This document shows, piece after piece, positions 6,102 to 7,603 of a DNA stretch of 7,603 bases. A program made the position numbers and the translations under genes. Each line of letters starts with the position of its first letter. Within the stretch, counting starts at the first letter, position 1. Below the pieces are notes generated by a model that saw only the letters and a program-made list of their open reading frames with translations, had not been told where the DNA came from and made no database searches. The DNA is from CAVPMW01 sp963706515 (GTDB lineage Bacteria; Chloroflexota; Anaerolineae; Anaerolineales; UBA4823), in the NCBI GenBank assembly GCA_963706515.1, contig CAVPMW010000004.1:1-7603 (forward strand), given 5' to 3'.

Positions 6102-6172
6102 TAGGATTACGCAGTTCCCAAAGGAATTACCGAAAATAGATTGGAGTTTCCCTTTCAACTGCATAGCTCCTA
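6102..6172. repeat. Short inverted-repeat element, copy B (MITE-like)
   Basis: The 71-bp element begins TAGGATTACGCAGTT and ends AACTGCATAGCTCCTA; these ends are imperfect inverted repeats of about 15 bp. It matches copy A at 2010-2069 at both ends and internally (AGGAATT, TTTCC, TTCAACTGC), and is longer by an internal stretch of about 11 bp. It has no coding capacity and lies between two convergent genes, 10 bp past the stop at 6182. Confidence 0.65.
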
Positions 6173-6181
6173 AAGGGTATT

Positions 6182-7603
6182 CTATGGATGGCTGATTATT
6201 GCCATATTATCCATAGCAGACCAGGAAGTCAGGAAATCACCGATCGACCGCGTATAAGTCTGGCCATTATCCTGGATAGTGACGTTATATGCGGTGTAGC
6301 CAACCACCATAACCACATGCTCTTTAGGGGCGACAATGCTCAAGTGGGAATTGGATGCCGCAGTGTAGTAGACGGGATATCCCCCGTAAACCGACCCGAC
6401 CACCCAAACATAAACAGGTCGGCTGGCAGCGATTTCCACGCGCAGGTCATCCCAGCTCAAAGGGCGGTGCGCATAGGCAGAGACTCCGTAGCTGCGCAGC
6501 AGCTCGGCGACCGGCTCGGCATGGACTCCATAATCGTGCGGAGGGATCTGTCCCCACAGCCCGTTGACATTACCGACAAATCCTTTATCGGGGTCATCGG
6601 ATTTCGGAGTATGGTTGAAGAACTGCATCTCGCCGATATGGTACCCGAAAAATGCCGCATAATCCACTGCAACACGCGCTTCACAGTCCAGCGGCAGGCT
6701 TTGCGGATGGGAGGGAACGCCATTTACTCTGGCGGAGCTGGGAATGGCAGGCGGATTTACGACCGGATTTGGTATATTGCCGAGCGTTACTCGAACGCAC
6801 CAGCCTTTCAAGGAGCCGGTATCGTTTTTACTCAAGTCAGCCACGCGCAAAGTCCAATCCCCGTCTGCCGGCTCGCCAGCCAGAGTGGAGAAAGCCTGGT
6901 TAGGCCGGAAGATTCCGCCAAGAGAGTACGTCGCACCGGTATCGCATTGGTTCTCGGCGGAAAGCGTGATCTCATCATCCAAGATCGCGCGCACGTTATC
7001 CCCGCTGCAGCCGTTGCTGTTATCCGGAAACTTAGGCCGGTCGATGAGGGTTATCGTGTGACCGGTGTGCTGGTTGGTCAGATAAACTGCCAGGTCACCT
7101 ATCCAGGTGTGAGAGATATCCAGGCGTACGTCGATATCATGAATCGGTCCCAGGTTGGAGAGGTGCAGACTGTCTGCGGCACCATTTGAATTGTTATCGG
7201 GTATGGCAACCGTCCGGCTGCGGCAGCTGAGCACCGTAAATGCAGGCCGGATTACCAACGGAAAGAAGATTGTCTTCGACGGCTGCGGCGTCAGCACAGG
7301 CAGATTGGGGACCGGGGTCGTTGTTGGCTGGGGCAGAGCGGTAGGGGTGGCGGTCGATTGCGGCGTGGCGCTTGGCTGGATGGTGTCGCTCGGCAAAGTG
7401 GTTGCCGAGGGCAGATATGTTATCGTGGGCAGTGAAGTCTCAGCTGGTTGAATCGTCCCGGTAGGTTCGGGGGTGGAAGTGGGCTGCACGGTTGCAGTAA
7501 TTGTGATCGTGTCTGTGACGCCTGGAGACGGTGTAAGCGAGCCCGGCGTAGGGGTAGTAGTTGGCGATGGAGCGGGCAATTCTACGGAAGGGGTTGGGGT
7601 GGG
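6182..7603 (-). CDS. Secreted protein: Thr/Pro stalk, P domain and C39-like cysteine peptidase (N-terminus outside window)
   Basis: The frame is open to the window edge, beginning PTPTPSVE, so the true start and any signal peptide lie beyond 7603. A TTG at 7579 is only an internal codon. Counting from 7579: residues 1-100 are a Thr/Pro/Ser stalk, then FFPLVIR (105-111). A proprotein-convertase P domain follows at about 120-265 (HTWIGDLAVYL, LAGEPADGDWTLRVAD, GWCVRV). A C39-like peptidase domain covers about 288-463. Its likely catalytic Cys299 lies in QSLPLDCEARVAVDYAAF, with His421 (KEHVVMVVGY) and Asp437 (QDNG) as partners. An extracellular or surface-anchored peptidase is inferred; the Cys motif has EAR where CGPAS is common, so activity is unproven. 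The stop is TAG at 6182-6184. Confidence 0.82.
   Translation of the reverse strand, partial: PTPTPSVELPAPSPTTTPTPGSLTPSPGVTDTITITATVQPTSTPEPTGTIQPAETSLPTITYLPSATTLPSDTIQPSATPQSTATPTALPQPTTTPVPNLPVLTPQPSKTIFFPLVIRPAFTVLSCRSRTVAIPDNNSNGAADSLHLSNLGPIHDIDVRLDISHTWIGDLAVYLTNQHTGHTITLIDRPKFPDNSNGCSGDNVRAILDDEITLSAENQCDTGATYSLGGIFRPNQAFSTLAGEPADGDWTLRVADLSKNDTGSLKGWCVRVTLGNIPNPVVNPPAIPSSARVNGVPSHPQSLPLDCEARVAVDYAAFFGYHIGEMQFFNHTPKSDDPDKGFVGNVNGLWGQIPPHDYGVHAEPVAELLRSYGVSAYAHRPLSWDDLRVEIAASRPVYVWVVGSVYGGYPVYYTAASNSHLSIVAPKEHVVMVVGYTAYNVTIQDNGQTYTRSIGDFLTSWSAMDNMAIISHP

Noticed and set aside
6188..7189. Long plus-strand open frame (333 codons) opposite the secreted peptidase gene
   Set aside because: It is antisense to a recognisable P domain and peptidase, has no motif of its own, and reflects codon bias of the minus-strand gene.
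7280..7603. Repetitive T/G-rich tract considered as a CRISPR or tandem repeat array
   Set aside because: It is degenerate, has no regular unit or spacers, and translates as a continuous Thr/Pro/Ser stalk.

Overview
The window reads as chromosomal DNA of a bacterium, most likely a member of the Chloroflexota (Anaerolineae-like). This is an inference from protein style: a Rel protein with an acidic insert after the HD core, a secreted enzyme on a long Thr/Pro stalk ending in an FFPLVIR-type motif, and a small Cys-motif protein with a very acidic tail. No database search was possible.

Layout. Positions 1-766 (minus) hold a dapB-like gene, cut by the window edge at its 3' end and carrying one frameshift near 175. 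Next is a tRNA-Asp(GTC) gene (897-973, minus) with encoded CCA, a near-consensus promoter (985-1013) and a weak terminator (851-875). Positions 1131-1856 (minus) encode a small secreted protein made of two copies of one domain. The divergent intergenic region 1857-2142 holds a leader hairpin, a promoter for each direction and a short mobile-like repeat. Positions 2143-4383 (plus) are one full-length bifunctional rel gene for (p)ppGpp metabolism, broken into open segments by three frame changes. moeA (4468-5730) and a 76-residue Cys/acidic protein (5790-6020) follow, closed by a strong terminator (6050-6086). A second copy of the short repeat lies at 6102-6172. A secreted protein (6182-7603, minus, N-terminus outside the window) joins a Thr/Pro stalk, a proprotein-convertase P domain and a C39-like cysteine peptidase domain.

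How they work together. This is mostly a housekeeping neighbourhood: lysine/diaminopimelate synthesis, a tRNA, the stringent response and molybdenum cofactor synthesis. It is interspersed with two extracellular proteins. No operon of related function is evident. moeA and the small acidic gene may share a transcript; most other genes appear to have their own signals.

The most striking feature is the set of frame changes. dapB has one and rel has three, all net +1, while the other three protein genes long enough to judge look intact. Three of the four fall exactly at an in-frame TAT codon. Sequencing or assembly error is the leading explanation. Gene decay, a split Rel system, or recoding are the alternatives. 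The two MITE-like repeats are the other signal the genes do not explain.
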